DNA of 64,000 bases, taken from Opisthocomus hoazin. Lineage: Eukaryota > Chordata > Aves > Opisthocomiformes > Opisthocomidae. This document shows, piece by piece, positions 36,747-48,655 of the stretch. Each line of letters begins with the position of its first letter. Position 1 is the stretch's first letter. The translations under genes and the position numbers were made by a program. The notes under the pieces are model-generated. The model saw only the letters and a list, made by a program, of their open reading frames with translations. It searched no databases and was not told the origin of the DNA. The DNA is taken from NCBI RefSeq assembly GCF_030867145.1, contig NC_134439.1, positions 5,307,379 through 5,371,378 on the forward strand, written 5' to 3'.

Positions 36747-37579
36747 AAATGTATATGAAGTCAGTCACCTGAGGGTTTAAATCAGCACTTCCAAAAAGTG
36801 GATTAAGCTAAAGGGTGTGTCAGCCTTCATTTCTGAATTAGAACATCCTTGTGGGAAAAGTAGAAAGTTTTAAGATTGCATGAACTGATTGTCATCTTTT
36901 CAGTTCGCCTTGGGGACACTTCACTTTTACCGTGTCTCTTTTTGCTCCCGTGCTTTCTCGTCCATGTAGCCAGCAAGGTCCCTGGAGCGGGTACCCTGCT
37001 CCTGAGTGCTAGGATGGAGCCTGGGCCGGCACGGGCCCTCGGGGTGCTGCTGTCACCCAGCGCAGTGACCGAGAGCTGCTCCTTTCAGGCAGCGCAGTTG
37101 GCTGGTGCATGGGGGTAACCCATCTAGCTACGGTCAGAAGAAGAAATGGGCCGGTTGTAGGAACATACTTCTCATTCCTGTGGCTTTTTCCATCCCTTCC
37201 CAGCCCTGTTTTGCAGCAACAAGAAGTTGTGTCCTTAGGTGCAAGCCCACAGCGCTGCTAAAGACTGCTGTGTCCCACCTTCCTGAATTTCCTAACTTCA
37301 TTAATGCAAGGTTTTAATGGAAGCAGGTCTCTGGCTGGGCTGATGCTCACTTCTGGCTCTCCTTGCGGTGAAAAATGGGCGAGTTTGGAGGCAGGGGACT
37401 GCCACCACTGTTCGTTTTGAACAGACTTTTCCTTGCTTGCTCTGAACTTCTCGTGGGAATCGGAGAACCTTCAAAGTTGTCTCCGGAGGGAGCAGGAGGG
37501 ACTGAGTGAGTTGGGGATGACTTTACTCAATGAGGCATGGCCCAGCTCTGTAGGATCGTCCCTAATGAGTGATTAAGAA

Positions 37580-37655
37580 GCTAATGTTTGTACAGTGCTG
37601 GGAGGCTGGGAAGCACCGTGGAAGTGCTAAGTACTGTTATAATGAGAAGTATTTC
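37580..37655 (+). repeat. Ancient interspersed repeat remnant
   Basis: 'tttgtacagtgctgggaggc' followed by 'caccgtggaagtgctaagta' and 'ctgttataatgag' matches, with divergence, the amniote repeat tail that reads 'tttgtacagcgctttgagat', then 'gctatagaagtgcaaagtat', then 'tattattat'. The family is probably CR1/L3 or MIR related. Confidence 0.55.
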
Positions 37656-38088
37656 TTAGGAGGCAATTCCCATGTAATGTACTCTGCTCAGACCACTCGA
37701 AGACTGTTCAAAAATATTTTGTCTTTTAAACTGGTAGATCACTTAATTTGCCAGTGTTCGTGCGTTGAGTTTTACTAAAGCAGAAGGTAGATACCCCAGT
37801 GTCCTGAGGGGCAGGAGCTGTGCATCTTTAATATCCAGCACTTCTAGATATCACTTCGTCAGTTGGGGTTTCCCCGCGGCTCCTTAGCAGCGGTTCTGCG
37901 ACCGATGCGGAGCATCCCATCTCGTGCTGGAGGGATGCCGAGCCAGGACCCAGACGCTTCCCTCGGTGTCACGGCGAGATCGCAGGGAGCTGAGGGGGTG
38001 AGGGCCACTGCGGCTCCTGCCCCGGCGCCCGGCTGTGCTGCCCTGTCACCACACCACAAGCGACTATATTTTCTTTTATATTGCACAG

Positions 38089-38170
38089 GTATCCATTAGC
38101 ACGTGGAAGGGAGCATAACTCACAGCGACAGGAATGTGCTTTACGGGTTCTGTTGGGCAGGGGCTCCGGG
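38089..38170 (+). other. Exon-like 82-nt segment, uncertain
   Basis: The acceptor is strong (attttcttttatattgcacag) and the donor CGGG|gtaaga is good. Only the phase-2 frame is open. It reads YPLARGREHNSQRQ at its start and leaves phase 0. Exon C leaves phase 1, so the two cannot join directly in frame. It would need an unseen intermediate exon or belong to a different transcript. The peptide is not recognisable. Confidence 0.18.
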
Positions 38171-38330
38171 GTAAGAAATCTTACCTCTGACTTCCAAGAT
38201 TTTTCCATCATGTCAGCAGGGAACTTTGGCCAAACACACTTACAGCTCATTCCGTTCTGCCTGGTGGGTTTTTAAAAAAACATAAGTAAGTGCCGAGTAT
38301 CTTTAAACCAAATCCTTTAGCAAAAATTCC

Positions 38331-38430
38331 TTTATAAAAATATGTATAAATATATTTATATAAATATATATTTATATTTATAAAATATATTAAAACTATA
38401 AAAATATATATGCTTTATAAAAATACGCTA
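38331..38430. repeat. AT-rich low-complexity tract
   Basis: About 100 bases of TATA/TTTATAAA-type sequence form many overlapping imperfect palindromes (for example tataaatatatttatataa). It is a simple AT repeat that could extrude cruciforms. Confidence 0.85.
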
Positions 38431-39094
38431 AAAATGGCTTTTGTCTTACAAGATGAGGAGGGTGGTGTAGGAGATGGTGCCTCACTGTGCCTTGGTGGCT
38501 TGGGGATGGAGGGGACAGATACAAATCCAAGAGGATACTAAAGGTTTGGGGGGGTTAGCAACTGCACAGAGGTGGCACGCCATTAGTCCATCTCCAGGTC
38601 CTGCTTGAACCCATCTGCATCCCGGAGAAGGACCTGTTTGCTCATGTTTGGCCTTTTAATACATAGAAATGGGTAGGGAAATAATAAACCACCAAAGTGA
38701 GCGTTGTGCGTAACTCTTCAGCAGCGAGACGCTGGTGGGCCAGCTGGCAAATGCGGGGCAGAAGTCTGCAAACTTCTTTTAGCGGTTCCTCACCCGGTCC
38801 ACGGCAGCCTCCAACCTCTGCACGTGGCTGGACGCGTTCCTCTCTCCCAGGGCGTCCGGTTTTCTCTCTTGGTGTTGTTGGGGAGCACCAAATCCTTTCG
38901 CCCTGAAGTGGGTGGTGTTCTGAGCCACACGCGCGTCCCTGCTCTTGGGGAATCCTTGCATCTACAGCTACACCTTCTGCGTCTGCTTCCCCCGTACTTC
39001 CTACGCGCCTCGAAACGCGAAGGAATCCCTTCCTCAGGGTGGAAGTAATTGCTTTAAAACTCCAGCCTGAGGGAGCATTTTCGGTGGCCCCTGG

Positions 39095-40450
39095 AGGAGC
39101 TGGGGATGCGGAGTGGGGGTGCAGGGCGCTTGGTACGGGGTGCGGGTGGGTGTGCGGTGAGTGTGCCGCACAGCGTGTGGTGCAGGGGGGGCGAATCGGG
39201 CAGGCGGGGTGCGTGGGCAGGGTGCAGTGCAGGTGGGCGTGCAGGGTGGGTGCCCCTTGGAGGTAGTGGCAGTGTGCAGGGGGCTTGTTGGGTGGTGTCA
39301 GGGGGTGCACAGGGCTGGGCAGGGGGTGCACAGATGCGGGCAGGGGGTGTCAGGGAGTGCACAGGGCTGGGCAGGGGGTGCACAGAGCTATGCAGGGGGT
39401 GTCAGGGGGTGCACAGGGCTGCGAGTGGGCTGTCAGTGAATGCAGGGGGTGCGCAGGGCTGGGCAGGGGGTGCGCAGATGCAGGCAGGGGGTGTCAGGGG
39501 GTGCACAGGGCTGGGCAGGGGGTGGGCAGATGCGGGCAGGGGGTGTCAGGAGGTGTACAGGGCTGGAAGTGGGATGTCAGTGAGTGCAGGGGTTGCACAG
39601 GGCTGGGCAGGGGGTACACAGGGCCATGCAGGGGGTGTCAACAGTGCATGGGGTGCGCAGGGCTGGGCAGGGGGTACACAGGGCCATGCAGGGGGTGTCA
39701 ACAGTGCATGGGGTGCGCAGGGCTGGGTGGGGGGGCACAGATCTAAGCGGGGGGTGCAAGGAGTGCACAGAGCCTATCAGGGGGTGCTTGGGGTTCAGGA
39801 GGTGTCGGGGGTGCACAGAGGTGGGTGAGGGGGTGTTAGTGGGTGCAGAAGGAGCACGGGGGGTGTCAGGGCTGTACAGAGCCAGGCGAGGGGTGCACAG
39901 GGGGGTGCAGAGAGTGCGCAGGACAAGGCACGGAGGGTCAGGGGGTGTGCAGGGCCGGGAGAGGGGTGCAGGGGGTGAGCGTGGGGGTGCATGGGGTGCA
40001 CAGGGCCAGGCCAGAGGGTGTCGGTGGGTGTGCAGGCGGTGGACATCCGGGGGATGTCGGGGGGGGGGTACACGGGGGTTGCAGGGGTTGTCGATGAAGG
40101 AGGTGCACAGGACCAGGCGGGGGGCGGTGTCGGGGGGTGCACAGAGGGGTGCAGAGGGAGTATAGGCTGGGTACAGGGAGTGCACAGGACTGGTCGGGGG
40201 GGTGAAGAGGGGGGTGTCGGGGGGTGAAGGGGGTGCACAAGGGGTGCACGGGGGTATCGGGGTGCACAGGGCCGGTCAGGGGGGTGCACAGGAGGTATCA
40301 GGGGATGCACAGGGGGTGCACAGGGGGGTACAGGGGGTGTGCGGGGGGTGTCGGTGAAGGAGGTGCACAGGACCGGGCGGGCGGGGTGCAGGGTGTGCAC
40401 AGGGGGGTACGGGGGGTGCACAGGGAGTATACGGGGGGGTGCGGGGGGGT
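39095..40450. repeat. Large G-rich minisatellite (VNTR)
   Basis: About 1.35 kb is built from variants of a roughly 20-base unit, typified by gcacagggctgggcaggggg and gtgtcagggg. Higher-order units also occur: bases 39601-39660 are repeated exactly at 39661-39720. The unit contains GGGCAGG, close to the classic minisatellite core. The plus strand is G-rich with many GGGG runs and could form G-quadruplexes. Long frames without stops run through it on both strands because the units lack TAA, TAG and TGA in those frames. Their repetitive Gly/Cys/Val or Pro/His/Thr products are not evidence of genes. Array length is likely to vary between individuals. Confidence 0.92.
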
Positions 40451-40720
40451 CGCAGCAGGCGGGGCCGGCGCGCGGCGGCGGCAGCGGAGTTCTGCAGCGC
40501 CCCCGTGTGGCGCAGGGCGGCGCCGCTCCCGCGGGGCTCCGAGGTGGGAAACCCGCGTGGGCGCCCGGTGCTTTCTGGTTGCTTTTATTTAAAAAACACA
40601 ACCGACAAACCAACCAACACCCCCCACACCCTCCGCAGCTGGTTCTGCGAGTTTCTTCCTCCCGCGGCGGGAGCTGCGGCAGCGCGGCGGGGGCGCGAAT
40701 GAAGCCCCCGTGTCGATTCA
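40440..40720. other. CpG-rich shoulder of the minisatellite
   Basis: Immediately after the array the sequence turns CpG-rich (ggggccggcgcgcggcggcg, cgcagggcggcgccgctccc and cccgcggcgggagctgcggc). CpG is frequent here, unlike in the array itself. It may be a small CpG island with promoter activity. I see no TATA box and no exon that clearly starts here. Confidence 0.4.
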
Positions 40721-40954
40721 GTGATACCGAATCTCTGCTTTTCCAAACCAAAAGTGGGAATCGCGATTTTCTTCCCCCGTGGCAGCCTGATGTCTGCTGC
40801 ACTGGGACAGGCAGCGGCGGTGAGGGGCTAGGTGACCAGTGCAGGGGAGGGAAGAGTGGCTGGGGGCTCTCTCCCCGTCTGAGCTGTGGCCCAAAGGAGC
40901 CGCTCGCCCAACCGCAGCCGGATTTCAGGGGGAATACGAAAGCGCGTGAAATAA

Positions 40955-41045
40955 AATGCAGACTAAGAACCTGCCTCAGAAATGCTGAGTGTCTGCAAGT
41001 CTGTGTAGATCCAGCCCTGAATGCCCACAGCTGAGTGGAAATGCC
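40955..41045 (+). repeat. Possible ancient repeat remnant
   Basis: 'aaatgctgagtgtctgcaag' followed by 'tccagccctgaatgcccac' resembles the amniote repeat phrase 'gctgagcgcctgcaactccc' and its neighbours. The match is weak. Confidence 0.3.
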
Positions 41046-44000
41046 TCTTACGCTGGAGTTGAAAGCTTTACATTTTTCTTTTCAAACACCATTAGAAGCA
41101 ATCACGTCTGCCTCCCTGACGTCCAGAAACGTCTTGCCTTGCTCTTGACTGCGTTAATATAAACTCACTGTTCCTACACTTTTAAGCCGTAAGAAACAGG
41201 GTCGGAACCGTTCAGGGAAGGAGTTTGTGACGAGCGCCATTGCCGCTGAGGGTTGCTCCTGCCCTGTCTCCTCGCTGGTCTCGGGCATAGTCCGAACGAG
41301 CCCGGGGAGCCAGAGGTTAAAACACGGATCGGTTGTTGCTCCCAGTTCCTTACTGTGGCTTCCAGCAGGTTTGACCAGTTCAATGTGACTTTCGCCAAGG
41401 GGAGGAGAACAGGCATGAATCCATGTATACAAAAACAACACGTTTTCTGAAAAATACCTACTTACACTGCGTGACACTTTGTAAAGAAATGAGACTCCCT
41501 TAAAGCTACAGAGCTCACGTTCTTTGATTTATCGGTCTCTGAATGGAAATGCACCATAACATTAGCGCTTTCCAGCCCGGTGCGATAATGTCTCTGGCAT
41601 TGTGCAAATAAGTTCCTGGAATGGTACTCTGGCTGGTCAAAAGGTTTGGCTATATTTTATACAAAGCAACTCGGTTCACCTCTATATTAAGGATTATTTG
41701 TTCGGGGTGGAGAGAAGGAGGGTGGGTTGCTTGCAGGCTGCCAGAAATAGATGCATAAATTATACAGCAGAGCTTGGACCTTTGCAGAGAACAAGCAGCA
41801 GAGAGAGTAATGCTACCAAGATTTCCAGCTTTCATTGAAAACAAGCAAACAAAATAAACCCAAAACCCAACCCAAAGTGGCTTCGTGTTTGGGATTTGAC
41901 AGCAGCAGCAAATCGCAGGGCGAGTAACTGCTGCAGAAATCCTATCTGCCTTGTGGCCGCAGCTTCCAGCGGCCGGGCACGTCGAGCTGCCGACGCTGGT
42001 CCAAGGGCAGCCCGCTGAGCCCGCGGTTTTGCGGGTGCCCGTTTTGAGCTGAAAGTCATTTTTCCTCAAGTGAAGACATTTGGAAGTTGGTCTGAGAGGC
42101 TGCTCTTGTGCGAAGGGTGTCTGTGGAAGGGCGGGCGATTGCAAGTGCCTTCTGTCTTGTCTAATCCCCCCCTTCTCTTCCATGGCACCCCGTAAAAGCA
42201 GTTCTTCTTTCTAAAGTGTTGAAACATAACTCATGGGCCCGACCAGAGGGCGAGTCCCGGCTGATGCTCGGCCCTGTGCGGGGCCGGCAGCCTGGATCTC
42301 TTGGGACCATCCTGTCTGGTGGTTCCTTCGCCCTTTCTTGGGACACAATCCCGACACAAACCAGGTTGGGCCCCAAAACATTTTGGCCCAGCCAATCCCT
42401 TAAGCTCGCACATCGAAGTGGGGTGCAATTTCGCGGTGGTTGTTTGCAGTTGAGGACAGTCAACCTCAGGATTCAAGCGCTGGCTTTAAAAGCATCAGTT
42501 GCTTTCACATGCAATAACGTGTTTGGGATTCGGTCTTTGGGTGTCGCGCGCCTCGGTCTGTGCTTTGGAAGGGGGTTCCGACCACTGGGATGTTTGTTTT
42601 TTAAGCTGAGATTCTCAAGTAATTCCTTGATCGCAAGAGCTCTTAAGAAAAACAGAAAAGTTGTGAAACCTCTGGTGTAAAATCTCAGCAGTTTGGTGGG
42701 TCTGTGGGGCCCCAGGCAGGAGTTATAACTCAAATCGCTTAGAAGTCAGTGAAATGCCAATAACTTATTAATGCGGCTTTTCTAAAGCAAAAATCCGGCC
42801 TGCTTTGCTATTTGCCAACAGGGAAAAAGCATAATTAAAGTTTCTTTGTATTGCTTTCTAAGTGCAGGATCAGATGAACAGATTTATTTTCCGTACCTAG
42901 AGGACAGTCTTTAACGACAAGGTGTTCTGTGGATTTTTCAGGAAGCGGCTTAACGGCAGCGAGCTTGCGTGAAAGCAGGGCGCGCAGGCTTACGATCGCA
43001 GCTTCCAATTAATTGCGGGGGAGGATGCCCTCAGCCCGTAGATTATTTCAGCAGGAACGGGGGGCTTGGTGCTGTCGGGTGCGTGGTCCTGGGTGCTGTG
43101 GCAGCTGTCGGGAGCCGGGATGGAGCTTCGTCTCGTGGCGAATTGAGTGTTCCCCATGTCAAACACACATGAATTATCCATGCGCAAGTTACTGTGGCGT
43201 GGGGGGGGCTGGGATAACTTACGCACCCGCCTCCTAAAGGCCTTTTTATTCATGAGTATGTAAATCCAAGGCGTAAATTCTTTGTGTCTCTATATTCTCC
43301 CCAGCAGAGGGATCAATATGCAGGAAATGTAATGTAATGAAGTGTCGGGGTGAAACTTCATTACAGTGTCTCTTCTGCCCTTTTTCAAGTTTCCTAAATG
43401 AACAGGCACCAGCGTCTCCCGCTCCTGACCTGCGCAGGGTTTTCCCTGTGGGATGCTCGGGGCGTAGGGTGCTGAGGTGCCGGTGCTGGATCAGCCGGTC
43501 GGTGCCCTGTGGCCATGCGGGAGCAGCCGCGGGATGCCCAGAGCCCCCGGCCGGCACCGAGGACCTCGCCGTGACTTGGGAGATGGTGTTTCGCCCTGGC
43601 AGCAGGGCCGGGGTAGAGCGTGCTTGGCACCGGTCATGATGGAGTTACAGCAAATCTAGAATTTACATTCTTTCACCAGGTATATGAGTAGTGAGATAAA
43701 ATATTTGGTGGGTTCTGCGTGCACACTTTAACAGGAACAAGGGTATGAGGTGCTCTAGATTGTGCACTTGGAATGTACTGAGGGTATAGCAAGGATTTGG
43801 GTTTAATTCTTTTTGTATTAGAATTTTGAGCGTAACGAGGTCGTTAGCAAGGGAAGCAAAGGAGGCTCTTCTGCTCAAATGACAAGATGACTTGTCTGAA
43901 ACCAAGGTAAACTTCTCTTCGTTCCTCTGTGGCACATGTTTGCTGGACAACTTGAGGACAACAAGACAAACAGAACGTGTACTTTCCCCGTGTTCCTGGT

Positions 44001-44244
44001 ACCTGTGCGTGCAGAGCCTGGGGCCCTGCTCCCTCGGGGGAGAAGCAGGGTGCGCTCCGAATAAAGACAGCCTCATCCCACAAACCCCTGCAGAGATGCT
44101 CTGCTCACCTGGGTGGATCTGCTCATGGGAATCATGATGATTGTGCCTGTATCTTGAAGGATCCATCTCAAAACACTAACGAGTTCTGAAATACAAATTT
44201 TTCAGCTGAGAGAAATGGTCTGGACAGCAATAAAAGCCCCTGCC

Positions 44245-44325
44245 ATATATACGTTAACACATGCTAAACTACTACTGACTTCATTCCGAGTTAAGCATGT
44301 GGTTCTGTGTGAGCCACAGGGAATA
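44245..44325 (+). repeat. Ancient interspersed repeat remnant (CR1/L3-like)
   Basis: 'gttaacacatgctaaactac' and then 'tactgacttcattccgagtt' and 'aagcatgtggttc' form a diverged copy of the amniote repeat built on 'aagcacatgcttaactttaa' and 'attgacttcaatgggactac'. It has no coding capacity. Confidence 0.5.
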
Positions 44326-44879
44326 TGTTAAATTATTACTTGGGTTATGTAGTGCTGAAAATCACTACATGCAAAAATAAAGCCACTGCCCTGAAGAATT
44401 TAATTTAAAGGCCGGGTATAATAAATTCTGAAGAGAAATGCGTTAAAGGACAACTGGAAGGAAGAAAAGGTCCCCCCCCCCCCTTTTCTTTCATTTCTCC
44501 TTTAAATGTAGGGAGTCAAGTAGAACTTTATTCAGGAAGCTTCTCCCCAGTGCTGTTGTACCTGCCGGTGGGTTTACTCAAGCAAAGAGGCTACGTTTGA
44601 TGTTCTGTCATTGTCACTTTGCAGGAAGGCATTGTGTGTACGTGTGCGCACGTGTATTTTAAAGAGTAGCTTTGTTTAAGGCTTCGGTGATGAACTACTT
44701 CTGAAAACAAGTTAAACTTTTATTGTTTAACCCTCGGAGACATGTGGCAGTTGAAAGAGATTGGGTGTCCAGATTGATTTTTGGTCTGCGGTGAAGGGTG
44801 GCTGGGAGCGTGCGGAAGCGTACCGGTGTGCGGCGGGGGCAGAGCCGGTGGGGCACTGAGCAAACACTGGGACTTCTTC

Positions 44880-45085
44880 TCCTAATCCAGTGTCACGGGA
44901 AGAGCAGCCGAAACAATCAGCATCATCCTTCACCCTGATAATGCTTTCTCGCCAACTAATAGCTCCTTGTTCATCAAGGAAACGAATGTGCGCGGAGGTG
45001 ACACGCTCTTCACCCACTGCTCTTTGTTCTAGGGTCCTCCAGACTGATTGTATCAGCTCCAGCACTGACAAATATCCCCCCAAAC
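44880..45085. other. Unique block with overlapping frames, possible conserved element
   Basis: This stretch has no repeat signature and has moderate GC. The minus-strand frame stays open for 118 codons over 44727-45083 and reads like ordinary protein in part (for example IRFLDEQGAISWRES). No minus-strand splice sites or homology could be identified, and the start ATG has no support. It could be a decayed exon, an exon of an unseen minus-strand gene or a conserved noncoding element. Confidence 0.2.
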
Positions 45086-47477
45086 TTTAACACTATGTAA
45101 AATTGAGTTATGGGGTTTTAAGGTTAGACTCCTCTGGCTGAAGGTTGATTGTCTCTGAGAGATAAAGGAATCAGTACTCAACAATAACAAAATCTTTGCC
45201 ATGGGATAATGCCTGTTATTGAGCTCACAGCTCTCTTTATTTGGTTACAAAGCTTCACCCCTATTTTTTTTCCCTGCGCTCACAGGTTAAAGTGGGAGCT
45301 GCTGTTTAAAATTGGTGAATTGCTGCTGCTCTTCTCTCCACTCTTACCCTGTGCTTCAACAAACACTTTGGCAGATAGATCGATCCCTTGAAACATCCCA
45401 TCACCCAGGGCTGTGTCTCTGCAGCTGCAGTTTTGAACCAAGTTGCCCTCGCAGTGGCACCTTCCCAGCAGCGAAGCAGTGCAGAGATGCTGCTGGCACT
45501 TGGGTAGCCTTTGGAGCAAGAAGCCTTGACTTCCTTGCCTGGACAAACCCAAAGAGCTCGCTAGGCAGATCAGAGAGTAGCAGGAGGAGAGCATTAGCCT
45601 GGTTTTACAGTAAGATCCATACATTGGAATGGAGGAGATAATTCTTATTGAGCTGGGGCTGACGTGGTCTGCAAGTGACCCCGGTCCGATGAAGAGCCTG
45701 TGGTGTAGGTGACAGTCACATCTTAATGCCTCCAAGCCCCAAGCACCTTGTTCAGGTTCTCTGGCCAAAGAACTATTTTACATTTTGTAATGAGACTTGA
45801 CCATCTGCTGTAAATGAAAATGGTCTGGCACTGCTCTGCAGAGGATCAAAGCGTTGACAGAAGTGACGGAATTTGGGGGAAGAAATCGGAAGTTTATTTT
45901 AGCTTTAAACTGATGGTATCTGGGGCAAAGGCATTCAGTACTGAGACAGTTTTCTGTTGAGGGCAAGGAGAGCCTGCCAAAAGAGATGCCTAGGAAGGGC
46001 TGTGCTAGCAGTGGGTGAAGAAGTCACAAAGCCCAAGGGAGGACAAAATTTAGTGGAGCAAAGCTCCCTGTGCTCTCTGAACTCCTTCCAAATCCTGGAA
46101 GCACTCTGCCTTGCTTGATAAACACCTGATGCATGAGGTGTGTGGAGAGGACACTTGTGATAGGGATGAAGTTTCCTTGAAGATTTGGAGCAGGCAGGTG
46201 GTTGGTGTCAATCTTTGAAAATTATATATAGGGTGGTGCTCTCCACCCCCTATGACTTGTATCTCTGCTTTATCCACTTGGAGTTACCTAAAAAGACAGA
46301 ACTCTACTGTCCCCCAAAGGCCATGTGCATCTGCAGGAGAGGTCGTTGGCTCGGTGGAGCTTTCAAGTCTACCCTGACTTCTGCTTCCTTAAACTTCATC
46401 CATATCCTTGTGCTTCAAAGCAGGCCTGATTATTCGCGGGAGCTGTGGGAGACAGGATGAGTTCAGAGTTCCCCTGACCTTGGAGGGAAACGGTTTCCGT
46501 CCCGCTCCTGCACACACCCTTTGTGCAGTCGGTGTATTAGGTGTGAGTTGCGAAGATTTCGGGCCAGACCCGGTGTTGGAGTTTAACCTGGGTTGATGGT
46601 GCATCATTGCTGGGAGAAGCCTGTTATCCTGGCTCCCCTCCTCTCACGCAGTGGCAGAGCTCCCTCACCCCTGTGCACTATGCAAACGATTTATTTTTGA
46701 GATCCTCAATTACGTTGCAAATCCTCATTTTCTCCCTTTTTACTCCATAACATTCCCTGGCGCTGGATGTGCTCTGGATTATTTTTTTTTGTTACCCTGG
46801 TTTATTCTTTTGTAGGATGAATCTCGTATTATTATTCTATCCATATTCCTAACCTCTTTGTGTCCCCTACTATTATTTCCTCTGCTTTCACTTGATATTT
46901 GCATTACCACCTAATTTAGTACCTTCCTGCTCATTGAATTAATGGACTGTTTACTTGCCTTAGATAAAACGGGGACTAATACCCTGCAGTACCCCAACAC
47001 AGAGGCTTCTCCCCCACGTGACAGCAAGCCATTTATCACCAGCTTTTGTCTGTGGCCCTTGGGCCAATTTTCAGTCTGTGACGATTGCTTCTATCCAAGC
47101 TGAGGTAAATTAATTTTTTCAGTGAGATTTGCTGTGGCACCACATCAAACGCTCAGTAAAGTCTCTAGATATATTGCGTCTTCCACATTACCCTTCGTCT
47201 GCTAATTTTGCAGCTTGATCAGAAAGGCTGACCGCATGCGCCTAAGGTCATTCGCTCTTTACAAACCCAAAGGTTGCTTGTTGCTAAGAAGGCAATTATA
47301 GCCTAGGTGCTCATAAAGTAATTGAGTCCCTTTTTGATTATATATCTATTTTAAAATCTGCTCCGTTATTTTATGAGTGTGACATTAGATTGCCAGGGCA
47401 TTTTTCACCTTCACCTTGGTATTGTATTTTTAAACTTTGGTGCTACCTTTGGTTATTGCCCTCTCCATATTTCTTAG

Positions 47478-47514
47478 TCCTCTGCTACGATTAGAAGGAA
47501 AGGCCAGTGGCTTG
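47478..47514 (+). other. Exon-like 37-nt segment, probably cryptic
   Basis: The acceptor is strong (gccctctccatatttcttag) and the donor CTTG|gtaagt is consensus. In the phase delivered by exon C it would read V-L-C-Y-D and then stop. In the other two phases it stays open but cannot follow exon C. It may be an alternative terminal or poison exon, or chance. Confidence 0.17.
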
Positions 47515-48655
47515 GTAAGTTTGGGAAATTTGTTACCGTAATTCCTGTACGACTGCATGCAAATAGAGCTTGGTGGGAAAGAAAGAACAACCTTAGAAGT
47601 ACAAATCAATAAATGGGTACATTTGTCTACCTCTTTCCACTGCTGTTCTAGCTCTAGCGGAGGAAGCCCATGGCTACCTAAGTAATCTCTGTAGCCATCA
47701 AGGAACATGACTTTGGCTCCCTCAAGTTGTAAAGGCATCGCCCACGTAGGTGAGAAATCTTCACTGCCAACATTTAGCTATGTTTGTCATCTAGTGGACG
47801 TCAGGGGGGTGACACTGCTCGCAAGATGGGTTTCCAGTTTGCTTTCTGCCAAGGTTAATTTGAAGTTGCTTTATTTTCATCTGTAGGTGGAAATACCAGG
47901 TCTGCTTTGAGTGGTCTGCTGGACCAGATCCATCAGCTTCAATTAGTTTGTTTGGGAAAAAAAATGCGTCTTATTTTGAATCAGGAAAAAATTCTGCATC
48001 CCTCCTCCCCCCCCTCCCTCGCAGTCTAGGATAAATCTAGTTGGAAAAAAAGCCAAACATAAGCTTTTCTTTTGAAAAAGTTGATCAGAAATGCTTCCAT
48101 TTTATGTTTAAGGTCTCGCAAAGCCACTCTTAGTTTTTTTGAAGAAAAAAACACCAACCAACAGAAAAGCAGGGCAAGAAGATTGAAAAACACACAAACT
48201 TTTACGATGGAAAACTAACCAGCCCTACCAAGGGAAAGTAAGGCCAGACAATATCGGTGTTTGAATATTCTCTTCCCCTTCTTTTCTTTGATATGCAAAC
48301 TTGCTGCTGATCAAAGAACGCTGGGAGGAGGAGGACAATAGTGCGGATCATGGTGCCTTTGGGTTTTGGTTCCTCAGTTTGATCCCATGATGGCTGGGGT
48401 AGGCTTGGGGATGAGCACCGCTTCCCTCCCCTCCCCCTTGGTCTTCCCTTCAACCCCTGAATTCACAGATCAGCGGGGGAGCTGAGCTGTCTGAGCCAGG
48501 GGCACCGGCACAAGCCCTGAGGTTGCAGAAACTGCCATAAAATGGCTATAGCTCCGCCGTCTACAAAGCCTCCATCCCTCCTGGGTACCCCAGTATGCTA
48601 AATCTGTGGGTTCAGGCTTGGGGCAGGTGGTAGGATTTGCTCCTTTAATCTTCAG

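Noticed and set aside
38642..39331. 229-codon minus-strand frame
   Set aside because: It extends into the minisatellite and owes much of its length to that composition.
39795..40802. 335-codon minus-strand frame and 240-codon plus-strand frame over 39-40.8 kb
   Set aside because: Both run through the minisatellite and stay open only because its units lack stops in those frames. The products are monotonous Pro/His/Thr or Gly/Cys/Val repeats.
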